Of a stretch of DNA of 11,736 bases, positions 1 through 7,722 are shown piece after piece. Location of the stretch: NCBI GenBank assembly GCA_030619095.1, contig JAUXCB010000014.1, positions 1-11,736 on the forward strand. Reading direction: 5' to 3'. Under the pieces are notes generated by a model. That model was not told the DNA's origin. It was given only the letters and a program-made list of their open reading frames with translations, and made no database searches. How positions within the stretch are numbered: the first letter of the stretch is position 1; every line of letters starts with the position of its first letter. The stretch comes from Verrucomicrobiota bacterium (GTDB lineage Bacteria > Verrucomicrobiota > Kiritimatiellia > Kiritimatiellales > Tichowtungiaceae). The position numbers and the translations under genes are program-made.

Positions 1-2
1 AG

Positions 3-122
3 CGGGTCCAGAACGGTAGGGATTGTTTTGCGACTCCGGAACATCACGAGTTCAAAGAGATGCTGTGGTGCGATGCAATCGCTCAGGGCTTTGTGGTTCC
101 GGGGGGGGCGATGATCCGGTAG
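3..122 (+). CDS. Possible C-terminal tail of an unidentified gene (partial at left edge)
   Basis: An open frame enters from the left edge and ends at TAG 120-122 after 39 codons. Its composition looks protein-like (acidic, aromatic and hydrophobic residues in a natural mix, ending in PGGAMIR), with no excess of Arg or Ser as seen in many shadow frames. I do not recognise the family. It would converge on the AsmA-like gene and overlap its 3' end by 40 bp, including the G8 run at 101-108. The main doubt is that the exactly antisense frame (minus strand, codon boundaries aligned) is also open, so one of the two must be a shadow. The sequence to the left of the window would settle it. Confidence 0.35.
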   Translation, partial: RVQNGRDCFATPEHHEFKEMLWCDAIAQGFVVPGGAMIR

Positions 123-2584
123 ATCTCTTTGGGCACAACGAGTAGCCGCCACTGCGGGTCTTGCAGGGTACCTTCCAGGGAGATGTCGAGCAGGTTGAAC
201 AAGGGACTGGCTCCTTTTTTCAGTACTTCAGCACCCCATAGGTGAAGCTGATACCATTCTTTTTCTTTTCGGGTCTGGCGCAGCGGTTCGGCCCGAAGGC
301 GGACATTGAAACCATCTTTTGGGGAGTAGCTTCCTTTTGCCTTTGCACTGAGCAGGGTTCCCCCCAGCTGGATGTTGTCGCTGCGCAGTTTGCCGCCGCC
401 CAGCTCATACTCTGCGAAGAAGGTGCTGATGGAAAAAAGTTTGAAGCCGGGGAAGGAGTGTTGAATGATGCGGGATAATCCCCTGAGAACCGGAAGGTTG
501 GCCAGATGCCCTTTTTTGACATTCACCTGCCCCCGTCCCTTTGCCGTTGCCCAGAAGCCGATCCGCCCGTCCGCGGTGAGGTCAAGGGTGCCGGAGAGAA
601 TTCCTCGTGTCCGTGTGTGGTCGTTCGTGCCGGCATGCTGGAGTATGGAGGCGAGGTTGATCTGCCGGGCGCTGGCTTGAATGCGGTAGGGTGCTGATTT
701 GTCGTGCGGTGCCAGGTCGAATGCGGCGGAGCCTTCCGCTTGTCCCCCGTGGAGATCGATCAGGGTGTTGGTGAATAGGAGCTGTGAGCCGAGCCCTTCG
801 ATCCGGGAGTTAAACCGGTCCATTTGGACGAGATCGGTTGAGACCTTCTCCGCCAAAAGGGTGCCGCGGAAGGCGTTGTTGGTTCCCGCTCCGAAATCCA
901 CCTGTCCTTCGCCCTGTGCGGTCACCGGCCCGGCAAAGACGAGGTGCTCAAGGGGGGTTGGATGCTCCGGTGCGATGATCCTGGCGATCGAACGTGGATC
1001 AAAGCCGGTTGTGACATCGAAGCGGGCCGTTTTGTTTGCAAAGTCGATCTGCACTTCACCGTCGAATTCTTTCTCTTCGTGCGTGGCGTGCAACGGGTCG
1101 AGGGTGAGCTGCCTCTTGTTCCATGCCAGGGTGGTCTGGAGATTTTCAAACGGCACGTCCACACAGAAAAAATCTTCGCCGGAGATCGACCCTTCCATTT
1201 TGAGGGAGCCTTTGGTGCCGTTGTGCGACAGCTCGATCTGCATGGCCGGCGGGTTGTTGGGAAAGCGGAAGCGGTCGATGAATTTTTTGAGGCCGCCGCC
1301 GGTCAGTGTACCGATGGGGCCGGGCTGTATCGTTCCGCGCAGGACGGCGCTCCACGCGAGCGAGGCGAGGTCGATATCAAACGTCCCCTCCATCGGTCCG
1401 CCGTTGGCCAGCGCTTTGGCTTCGACGACACTCAGCCGCTTTCCGTCACGGGTAATCTTGAATTGGAAGGGGTCGAGGGTCAGATCCTTGCGGGTCATCG
1501 GTGCGTTGCTCACATGGGCGCGGACATGGTCGAGAAGCTGTTTCGGCGGCGCCGGACCGAACGAGGCCTCCACGTCGAAGGGGCCGAGGGGGCGGATTTC
1601 CAGCCGATCGAAATTGTTCCGCGCGCGAGGCGGAAAGAGGGCGAGCAGGTCGTCCGCGTGGAGCGAGTTTTTCAGGTTGAGCTCGGCGAGACGGCTGTTG
1701 AGATCAAACGATCCGCGGGCCGTCAGGCAATGATCGGTTCTCTGTGCGATTTGAATGGAGGAGAGGTTGATCTTCCGGTGAATGCGGGAGAGGTTGGCGT
1801 CGAGGCGATCATAGGTTCGCCCGTTCCAGAGGAGGCCTTCCGCCAGACAGTTGGCGGCCACTGTGTTTTCTTCCGGCGCGCTGGTGTTGAGATTGAAGAA
1901 AAGATCGATTTTGGGTTCGGTTTCAAACTGGAGTTTTGCCAGGAAGTTGGCGATTTGGGCCGCTTGGGATCCGATCTCCGGAAAGGAGACTGCAGGTTTG
2001 TCCGCAGAGGGTTTGTCTGCAAAGAGAGCCTGTCCGTTGGCGTGTATGCGTACGCCTCCCCACCTCAGTTCGGCGTCTTTGACCAGAAGCCGGCCCGGCT
2101 GGATGTGAAACGATGCGTCGAGCCAATCCATACTTGAAAACGGGTTGCCCGAATTCAGCGTCGCTTCCCAGCAGTTGCCCAGAGAAACCTCGCTTTTCTT
2201 TGCGTACAGGGAGACATGCCATCCGCCTTTGGACGGGGCGGCCCAGTTGTCAGGCCAGAGGAATACATAGAGACTTTTCGTCCTGAGCAGCGGCTTGATA
2301 TCATCCGGCGACGGGCTGTAGAACCGGACATTTTCGAGGACCCAGCCGCGACGCAGCGACAGACGGATGGAGTCGATCTGCAATGGAATACCGGCCTCCC
2401 TTGCCCGGGCGGTGATCTGCTGGGTTAGATGGTTGGGAAGCCCCAGCGTGACCAGATGAAAAAGGGCGAGCAGACAAAGGAGAGCCACTGTGAACCCGAC
2501 TAAACGCAACAAGTGCAGGGCTGTTTTTAGTGAACGGACAAAGGGGGTGTCAGGGCCGTTCGAGCTCTTCGGTTTGTTTTTCAA
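83..2584 (-). CDS. AsmA-like envelope protein (833 aa)
   Basis: This is a large, probably inner-membrane-anchored and periplasm-facing protein. It has a short basic N-terminus, one hydrophobic segment at about residues 28-48, then a long beta-rich body of repeated amphipathic strands. Residues about 655-800 resemble the AsmA-type C-terminal region, with a GRGQVNVKKGHLANLPVL stretch near 682-700 followed by a GG-rich block. AsmA/TamB/YhdP proteins are known or proposed to form grooved bridges that carry lipid between the membranes; applying that here is inference. It is the last gene of the ABC/GldG/DUF4340 operon and overlaps the DUF4340 gene by 35 bp. The start is TTG: an in-frame TGA four codons upstream excludes an earlier start, and no Shine-Dalgarno sequence is visible, so translation may depend on coupling. 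A later start within the first 35 codons would remove part of the membrane segment. A C8 run lies in codons near the C-terminus. Confidence 0.85.
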   Translation of the reverse strand: MKNKPKSSNGPDTPFVRSLKTALHLLRLVGFTVALLCLLALFHLVTLGLPNHLTQQITARAREAGIPLQIDSIRLSLRRGWVLENVRFYSPSPDDIKPLLRTKSLYVFLWPDNWAAPSKGGWHVSLYAKKSEVSLGNCWEATLNSGNPFSSMDWLDASFHIQPGRLLVKDAELRWGGVRIHANGQALFADKPSADKPAVSFPEIGSQAAQIANFLAKLQFETEPKIDLFFNLNTSAPEENTVAANCLAEGLLWNGRTYDRLDANLSRIHRKINLSSIQIAQRTDHCLTARGSFDLNSRLAELNLKNSLHADDLLALFPPRARNNFDRLEIRPLGPFDVEASFGPAPPKQLLDHVRAHVSNAPMTRKDLTLDPFQFKITRDGKRLSVVEAKALANGGPMEGTFDIDLASLAWSAVLRGTIQPGPIGTLTGGGLKKFIDRFRFPNNPPAMQIELSHNGTKGSLKMEGSISGEDFFCVDVPFENLQTTLAWNKRQLTLDPLHATHEEKEFDGEVQIDFANKTARFDVTTGFDPRSIARIIAPEHPTPLEHLVFAGPVTAQGEGQVDFGAGTNNAFRGTLLAEKVSTDLVQMDRFNSRIEGLGSQLLFTNTLIDLHGGQAEGSAAFDLAPHDKSAPYRIQASARQINLASILQHAGTNDHTRTRGILSGTLDLTADGRIGFWATAKGRGQVNVKKGHLANLPVLRGLSRIIQHSFPGFKLFSISTFFAEYELGGGKLRSDNIQLGGTLLSAKAKGSYSPKDGFNVRLRAEPLRQTRKEKEWYQLHLWGAEVLKKGASPLFNLLDISLEGTLQDPQWRLLVVPKEIYRIIAPPGTTKP

Positions 2585-4331
2585 GAGGCGTTGTCACTTT
2601 TCGGGTGAGGGTTTGAACGGTTTTTTCAGGTAGTATGAAAACAATATTTTGACCCTGCAACATGGCAAAACGGCCTCCCTCCGCCGTGCCGCCGAGGAGA
2701 ATGACCCGCCCGAGGGTGTTGCTGCTGTTATGGGTGACCATGAGGCGGAACGAGGGGGTGCTCAGTCCGTAGGGATCGAGAGAATCGGGATTGAATGCGA
2801 TATAATCTGTCGTGTGAAGATCCGCCAGCGCAGTGAGTAACTCGGAGACGGCCCCCGCTTCTGTCTGTTGAGTCCGGTCCGCAGGCTTGAATCTGTTTTC
2901 TACACGTTGCACACAGAGATTGCTCCCCTCTGTCTGTTGGGTGATTTTTTCAATCTGTATGGGATTGATTTGAAGCAGCGTGCGGCTGCGGAAGAAGAGA
3001 GGGTCGGAAAATCCCTCATCAACGATGTGAGGGAGTGTGGCGTAGAATGAGGTTTCTTCATCGCGCTGAACGAGCCGGAGTCCGTTGGCGTTTATGCTGC
3101 TGATTCGGAGAGTATGAGGTCGGTTGTTTTCTGTGAAGCGGATGGTCCACGGGGCATCGGTCATGAGTTGTAATTGGTCGGTCGAAGGATCATCCACAAA
3201 ATTCAGAACGGTTGCTTCGGCTAACGTCTGGAGAAGCATCTTTACAGGGAAGGGTTCAGTATCCCATCGAGCGGGACGGGTGATCTGCCACGTTTCGTTG
3301 CTCTGTATCAGATCAATCTGAGTTTCTCCCCGTATGATTTGGAGCCGGGTGATGTGATCCGCCGGGATCCCGAGGATATTACGGTTTCGCAACTGATCCT
3401 TTTTTATTTCGAGGAGTTTGACCCACTCCCCGGGAATGGTGAAGACGGAATCGCGGTCTGCCCATTTTGCATAATAGGTATCCGGCTGGTCCGGGTTCGA
3501 TTTCCCAATTCGCAGGGTTTGGGTTTGCTCATCCTGAGTGAAGAGCGTTAGTTCGAAGGCGGGCTCTTCGAGACCGTAAACGGTCAGGTCGACTTTCTCA
3601 TCAATAATGAATTTTCCGATGCGCACTGAATAAATTTTTTCAATCAGGGCATGAACGCTTCGAATATCGGCTCTTCCTTTATGTGGTTGCTGCATGATCC
3701 AGCCGTTTTGTTCTGGATGCCGCAGTTGAAGGAAGCCGCCCGGACGGCGCAGGTCAATGCCGCGTACCGCCGTTGCTTTATTGTGGAAAAGCGTATGGTC
3801 GCGAATCCATGAGGGATCTTCCGGAATGAGATGGAGAAGGGTGCTGGGTGCGGCAATGATCGTTCCATCGCCTTCCGCCATGACATAGAGCATCTTGCCA
3901 AGCGGAGCATCGCGGCCAATCAGCCAAGTGAATGTTCCGTGACTGTTCTGAAAGGTGATTCGTGCGCGCGGCTCGTCAAAGCCGTAGTCGGCGGGGGAGA
4001 GACCTCTCTCCCGGACCGTATCGGCACTGAGAAGCTCGCCACGCTCCGCCCGGGTCATGGTGGCTATCATTTTTTCAACCAGCCCGGTATTTACAGGTGC
4101 ATCGACCGGGCGGGTTAACCGCCAGATTCCGCTGGCTTTTGTGCATTCGAACTCCACGCCGCTGCGTTCCATCTGGATCGAATGGATGCTCTCGGGATAG
4201 ATGGCAAAAACAGTCCGTATCCGCTGCTGTTTCTGTTGGGATGTTTCGCCTTCGTGCTCGAAAAACCAGATAAAGGCGCCGAGTAGAACGGCACCGATCA
4301 ACAGCATTCCATTGGTGAGTTTTGGTTTCAT
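2550..4331 (-). CDS. DUF4340 protein with four tandem modules (593 aa)
   Basis: One N-terminal membrane segment (about residues 8-24) is followed by a large soluble part, probably periplasmic. Four similar modules can be read: about 45-170, 180-305, 315-440 and 445-580. Each begins with a strand containing an I-x-x-I pattern and carries a W-x-(I/L/M)-x-x-P-type strand in most copies. YG(F/L)xxP(R/A/S)xx(I/L) occurs in modules 1, 2 and 4 (YGFDEP, YGLEEP, YGLSTP) and is lost in module 3. Linkers between modules share an R-x-x-x-(L/I) pattern (RDHTL, RNRNI, RSRTL). DUF4340 proteins commonly sit beside GldG-like ABC auxiliary genes, as here, where only 4 bp separate it from the gldG-like stop codon. 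The biochemical role is unknown. The upstream ribosome binding sequence is weak, consistent with translational coupling. Confidence 0.88.
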   Translation of the reverse strand: MKPKLTNGMLLIGAVLLGAFIWFFEHEGETSQQKQQRIRTVFAIYPESIHSIQMERSGVEFECTKASGIWRLTRPVDAPVNTGLVEKMIATMTRAERGELLSADTVRERGLSPADYGFDEPRARITFQNSHGTFTWLIGRDAPLGKMLYVMAEGDGTIIAAPSTLLHLIPEDPSWIRDHTLFHNKATAVRGIDLRRPGGFLQLRHPEQNGWIMQQPHKGRADIRSVHALIEKIYSVRIGKFIIDEKVDLTVYGLEEPAFELTLFTQDEQTQTLRIGKSNPDQPDTYYAKWADRDSVFTIPGEWVKLLEIKKDQLRNRNILGIPADHITRLQIIRGETQIDLIQSNETWQITRPARWDTEPFPVKMLLQTLAEATVLNFVDDPSTDQLQLMTDAPWTIRFTENNRPHTLRISSINANGLRLVQRDEETSFYATLPHIVDEGFSDPLFFRSRTLLQINPIQIEKITQQTEGSNLCVQRVENRFKPADRTQQTEAGAVSELLTALADLHTTDYIAFNPDSLDPYGLSTPSFRLMVTHNSSNTLGRVILLGGTAEGGRFAMLQGQNIVFILPEKTVQTLTRKVTTPLEKQTEELERP

Positions 4332-4335
4332 GAAT

Positions 4336-5775
4336 CTATTTTCTTCGTCGAATCCATAGTACGATTCCGGGGGCGGCGACCAGCAGGGGAATGCCCAGGA
4401 CGATGCTCTGGAAAAGCGTCTGGATATCGGTTCGGGTCAACTGAAGGCGGGTGTCGTCAACCGCTTTGGGAGCAATGGCCATCAACTGTTCGCGATCGAG
4501 AAGCCAGTTGAGCGAGCTCATGAAAAGGGAGGTGTCGCCACCGGTCAGTCCGCCGTTTGAAACAAAGCCCGAATCTCCGAAAACAATGATGCGTGCAGGC
4601 CGGATCTGCATATCCAGCCGTCCAGCACTGGAACCTTTTTCGACCGCGACTGCCAGAGAGATGGGTCCGGGTCGGTCATCGGTATTTGTGTCGAATTTAG
4701 CGGGGGACTGTTTTAGGTGGCTTTCGGACCAGCTGTTGTCGGAGGAGAGAGCCAGCAGAGAAACCTTTGGGCGGTCTTCGGCGAGTTGGCGCACCTGCGC
4801 GGTATCCGGTTGCACCGAGCGCGGCAGGTGGAAAATTGCGGCGGTGGTGCTCAGTTTTTCGGTGACCGGATGAAGATTGTAGGCAGACACAAACACCTCG
4901 CGCCCGGTCAGTGTGCGCGCGGGATCCACCACCACGTCGTTGCGCAGCAAAATGCCCCACTCGCGAAGCAGAGGTTCGAGCCCCGATACTTGTTGGGAAT
5001 CTGCCAGCACCAGCAACCGTCCGCTGCGATGAAGCCAGGCGTTGATGAGATCCGCTTCTGCCGTTGACATCCGCTGGGAGGCCCCGGCCACGATCAGCAC
5101 ATCGCAGTCGGCTGGAACCTGTTTCTCGCGGCTTAGTTCCAGTGTTCGAACATCGACATTGTCGCGCTCAATCAGCTTGGCCACGCCGGAGAAGCCGGTG
5201 CGGGGGTCAAAGTTTCCAATGTCCCGCTCGCTGTGGCCGGTGAGGAAATAGACGACCGGAACCGTTTCTTGAACCACTCCCTGAAGGGCAGAGGAGAAGG
5301 CTTGTTCGCCTTTAAATGCCAGAATTCTGGTTACGCCGCTGGACGCATCTGTCTGCGCGATTTCGTCGGCGCGCACATATTTGCTACGGCCTGCATGGTG
5401 GAATACCACAACATTGGGTTCAGTCACTTTATATTGAACGGCCAGTTCTTCGGTCTGAGCGATGTCGCGATCGGGATCGACCCATTGAATGTTTAACTTG
5501 TCGGTGTGGAACTGATACTCGCGCAGCAGATTGTGGATGTCCTCATAGAGTATGTTGCCGGGCTGAAAGAAGACGGTGACCTCAACCGGAAGGTCCAGTG
5601 TTTCAAGCAGGCTAATGGTTTTGGCGGAGAGGCTGTAGAACTGCCGAACGCTTAGGTCGGTTCGGTAGTAGTGTCGGTAGGAGAGATAGTTCAGCATCAG
5701 CACAATCACCGTGGCCAGCACGAGTGCGGTGCCGTTGTTCAGGTGTTTCCATAAACGATGTCTGCGGATTTTCAT
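4336..5775 (-). CDS. GldG-like ABC transporter auxiliary protein (479 aa)
   Basis: The protein has an N-terminal membrane helix (about 14-33), a long periplasmic part and a C-terminal helix (about 457-474) ending in a basic RRRK anchor. Family signatures visible are the YSLSAKT segment after the first helix (47-53), the FKGEQAFSSAL block (154-164) and FLTGHSERD (177-185). These match the GldG / ABC_transp_aux type (PF09822), whose fold is related to the GIFT domain of IFT52. GldG is an accessory subunit of the GldA-GldF ABC complex first described in gliding Flavobacterium. Homologues are widespread in non-gliding bacteria, so motility is not implied. It lies 93 bp after the permease stop, and that gap holds two tandem repeat arrays. 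No Shine-Dalgarno sequence precedes the ATG: the nearest bases are pyrimidine-rich with an AATAAC-type leader. Confidence 0.9.
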   Translation of the reverse strand: MKIRRHRLWKHLNNGTALVLATVIVLMLNYLSYRHYYRTDLSVRQFYSLSAKTISLLETLDLPVEVTVFFQPGNILYEDIHNLLREYQFHTDKLNIQWVDPDRDIAQTEELAVQYKVTEPNVVVFHHAGRSKYVRADEIAQTDASSGVTRILAFKGEQAFSSALQGVVQETVPVVYFLTGHSERDIGNFDPRTGFSGVAKLIERDNVDVRTLELSREKQVPADCDVLIVAGASQRMSTAEADLINAWLHRSGRLLVLADSQQVSGLEPLLREWGILLRNDVVVDPARTLTGREVFVSAYNLHPVTEKLSTTAAIFHLPRSVQPDTAQVRQLAEDRPKVSLLALSSDNSWSESHLKQSPAKFDTNTDDRPGPISLAVAVEKGSSAGRLDMQIRPARIIVFGDSGFVSNGGLTGGDTSLFMSSLNWLLDREQLMAIAPKAVDDTRLQLTRTDIQTLFQSIVLGIPLLVAAPGIVLWIRRRK

Positions 5776-5788
5776 AATTCGGGGGAAG

Positions 5789-5816
5789 TTATTTGTTATT
5801 CGCTATTGGTTATTGG
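5789..5816. repeat. Heptamer tandem array, four copies
   Basis: Four consecutive 7-bp units on the plus strand: TTATTTG, TTATTCG, CTATTGG, TTATTGG (consensus TTATTNG). The period is exact. On the sense strand of the operon this gives an A-rich leader (CCAATAACCAATAG...) immediately upstream of the gldG-like start. It resembles the short tandemly repeated heptamers known from cyanobacteria, without sharing their sequence as far as I can tell. Confidence 0.8.
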
Positions 5817-5824
5817 GGTAATTT

Positions 5825-5864
5825 TTCCACTCTTCCAATATTCCACTTTTCCACCATTCCATTC
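5825..5864. repeat. Octamer tandem array, five copies
   Basis: Five consecutive 8-bp units on the plus strand begin with an invariant TTCCA followed by three variable bases (CTC, ATA, CTT, CCA, TTC), at positions 5825, 5833, 5841, 5849 and 5857. On the operon sense strand this reads as a purine-rich series of TGGAA words. It starts just after the permease stop codon and is separated by 8 bp from the heptamer array. Confidence 0.8.
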
Positions 5865-5868
5865 TCCC

Positions 5869-6600
5869 TCACCGTCGTGCCTCGATGGCCCGGATGGTTG
5901 CAAAGAGAAAGAAAATGGTCAGGCTTAGATAGAGCATGATCGTTCGCGTATCAAAGATTCCGCGCGCCGCCTCCATCAGGTGGAGAGCGGAGGAGAGGTA
6001 GCCGCCGACATCCCGGACCAGCACGTTTTTGGAGAGGTGCGGCTCGAAGAGACCGCCGAAAAAGAGAATGCTCATGATCGAAAACGTTGAGACGGCTGCA
6101 ATGATCTGATTGGAGGTCAGTGCGGATGCCAGCATGCCGAGCGCAATGAAGGCGGATGCGATCATGCCGATCACCAGATATCCGCCGAGCACGGGGCCGG
6201 GATCGAGCAGTGCGGCCATTTCGGGATCCAGATGCCGGGTGACCAGCAGATAGAGCAGGGTGGGCGCGCACATCAACAGGAAGAAGCTGAGTCCCCCGGC
6301 GAACTTGGCCAGAACAACGCTGCTTTCGCGCACGGGCGCGGTCAGCAGGGTTTCAAAGGTTCCGCTCTTTCGTTCTTCAGCAAACGTGCGCATGGTGAGG
6401 ATCGGAAGCACAATCAGCATGCAGGCCCAAATCACCACCATGAGCCCTTGCACCGCGCGGGAAAGCTCTAGATTTTCCTTCACCAACCAGTAAAAACCAC
6501 ACCCCGTGACCAGCAGGAAAAACATCATCATCACATAGGCGATTGGTGAAAGAAAAAGTGCCGCGAACTCCCGTTTCCAGAGGACAAAAAAAGTTCTCAT
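5869..6600 (-). CDS. ABC-2 type permease, GldF-like (243 aa)
   Basis: This is the membrane subunit of the ABC complex, with about six hydrophobic segments (roughly 15-40, 52-69, 98-120, 136-161, 165-185 and 220-238). The cytoplasmic loop after the second segment carries the ABC-2 permease signature RTFAEERKSGTFETLLTAPV (71-90), which in this family contacts the ATPase. The length matches GldF-type permeases (about 240 aa). Its ATG overlaps the ATPase stop as ATGA (6597-6600), indicating translational coupling, and a GGAG lies about nine bases before the start inside the ATPase gene. With the neighbouring ATPase and GldG-like gene it forms a GldA-GldF-GldG-type set. The transported substrate, if any, cannot be read from the sequence. 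Confidence 0.92.
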   Translation of the reverse strand: MRTFFVLWKREFAALFLSPIAYVMMMFFLLVTGCGFYWLVKENLELSRAVQGLMVVIWACMLIVLPILTMRTFAEERKSGTFETLLTAPVRESSVVLAKFAGGLSFFLLMCAPTLLYLLVTRHLDPEMAALLDPGPVLGGYLVIGMIASAFIALGMLASALTSNQIIAAVSTFSIMSILFFGGLFEPHLSKNVLVRDVGGYLSSALHLMEAARGIFDTRTIMLYLSLTIFFLFATIRAIEARR

Positions 6601-7547
6601 GATTTTGTCTCCATTCCGGTTTCACCGCGGGTGATGGCAATAAAGATATCCTCAAGCGACCGGCCTTCGAGATGCAACTCGCGGAGTTTCCACCCCTTGG
6701 AAACCGCGCAGTCAAAAATCCGGGAGCGGACATCCGCCGCCGCCGAATCAATCCGATATTGGCACCACCCGTCTTCGAGAGCTTCATGTTCGACTCTGTC
6801 GATGGCATCCACCGCGTGCAAACCCGCTTCGATTTCTGCGGGGTTTCCCTGAATGTCGGCCATGATAAGTGAATCGCCCAACAGGCGTTTTTGAAGGCTT
6901 TCTGTGGAGTCAGAGGCAACGATGCGCCCCTGATTGATGATGAGTATCCGTCGACAAGCCATTTCGGCCTCCGGCAGGATGTGGGTCGAGAGGAGCAGGG
7001 TGTGGCGTTCGGCCAATTGGATGATCAGCTCGCGTACTTCCCGGATCTGATTGGGATCGAGCCCGGCGGTTGGCTCGTCGAGGATCAATATGTCTGGATC
7101 GTGCAGCAGGCTGTCAGCCAGACCGACGCGTTGCTTATATCCCTTGGAAAGCTGGCCAATAATTCGGCGTCCGGCATTCGTGAGGCCGCACTGTTCTTTG
7201 ACGGTATTGCGCCGTTCCTTGAGGGCGCGACGGGGCACCCCTTTGATTTGCGCACGGAAGGTAAGATATTCATCCACCCGCATTTCTGGATAGAGTGGGC
7301 AGCTTTCCGGCATGTAGCCGATGTGGCGGCGCGCCTCCAGCGGATTTGAAAACATATCGCATCCAGCGATTTCCACCGATCCGCGCGTTGGATGAAGGAA
7401 TCCGGTCAGCATTCGCATCGTCGTCGTCTTCCCCGCCCCGTTGGGACCTAGAAAGCCGATGATTTCGCCGCGTTTTATCTCAAAAGAGATATCGTCTACC
7501 GCCTTGCGGCCCGCAAATTTTTTCGTTAGGTGTCTTACTTTGATCAT
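6597..7547 (-). CDS. ABC transporter ATPase, GldA-like (316 aa)
   Basis: This cytoplasmic ATPase powers the complex. It has a Walker A GPNGAGKTT (34-42), a Q-loop position with Glu in place of Gln in GYMPES (77-82, as is common in GldA/CcmA-type proteins), a signature LSKGYKQR (133-140), a Walker B ILILDEPT (153-160) and an H-loop STH (187-189). A C-terminal extension of about 90 residues follows, as in ABC-2 exporter ATPases. The start MIKVRHLTKKF is chosen because it is where this family normally begins and because a candidate promoter lies 31-60 bp upstream. The frame stays open further upstream to 7754, but that stretch runs into the dismutase gene and has no family resemblance. This is the first gene of the five-gene operon. 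Confidence 0.93.
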   Translation of the reverse strand: MIKVRHLTKKFAGRKAVDDISFEIKRGEIIGFLGPNGAGKTTTMRMLTGFLHPTRGSVEIAGCDMFSNPLEARRHIGYMPESCPLYPEMRVDEYLTFRAQIKGVPRRALKERRNTVKEQCGLTNAGRRIIGQLSKGYKQRVGLADSLLHDPDILILDEPTAGLDPNQIREVRELIIQLAERHTLLLSTHILPEAEMACRRILIINQGRIVASDSTESLQKRLLGDSLIMADIQGNPAEIEAGLHAVDAIDRVEHEALEDGWCQYRIDSAAADVRSRIFDCAVSKGWKLRELHLEGRSLEDIFIAITRGETGMETKS

Positions 7548-7577
7548 CGTGTCGAATCCACATTGTAGCAGTGGGTG

Positions 7578-7607
7578 ATAGTATGGAAAAGATGTGTTCC
7601 TCGTCAA
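7578..7607 (-). promoter_or_regulatory. Candidate sigma70-type promoter for the ABC/GldG/DUF4340/AsmA operon
   Basis: On the minus strand TTGACG (7607-7602) is followed after 18 bp by TACTAT (7583-7578). The predicted start of transcription would be about 25 bases before the ATPase ATG at 7547. A second -10-like TACAAT lies slightly closer to the gene. The separation from the dismutase gene (175 bp) fits an independent transcription unit. Confidence 0.5.
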
Positions 7608-7722
7608 GCCACCTGACCGTTTACGAGCCAAGGAATGCGAGTAAAGTGGTTTGCTCCGTTTTGGAGGCTGTTCATCGTCCTTCAGAGATAGAAAAACAGA
7701 GCTGGATCCGGGGTTGGTGGAT

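Noticed and set aside
1..39. A minus-strand gene start (ATG ending at 39) downstream of the AsmA-like gene
   Set aside because: There are only 13 codons before the edge, no ribosome binding site, and it is the aligned antisense of the more plausible plus-strand frame.
699..2137. Long plus-strand open frames opposite the AsmA-like gene
   Set aside because: They are rich in Arg and Ser or otherwise low-complexity, lack domains, and lie opposite a protein with a clear membrane anchor and AsmA-type C-terminus.
83..7547. Gliding-motility machinery
   Set aside because: GldA/F/G homologues occur in many non-gliding bacteria and no other gld or spr gene is present.
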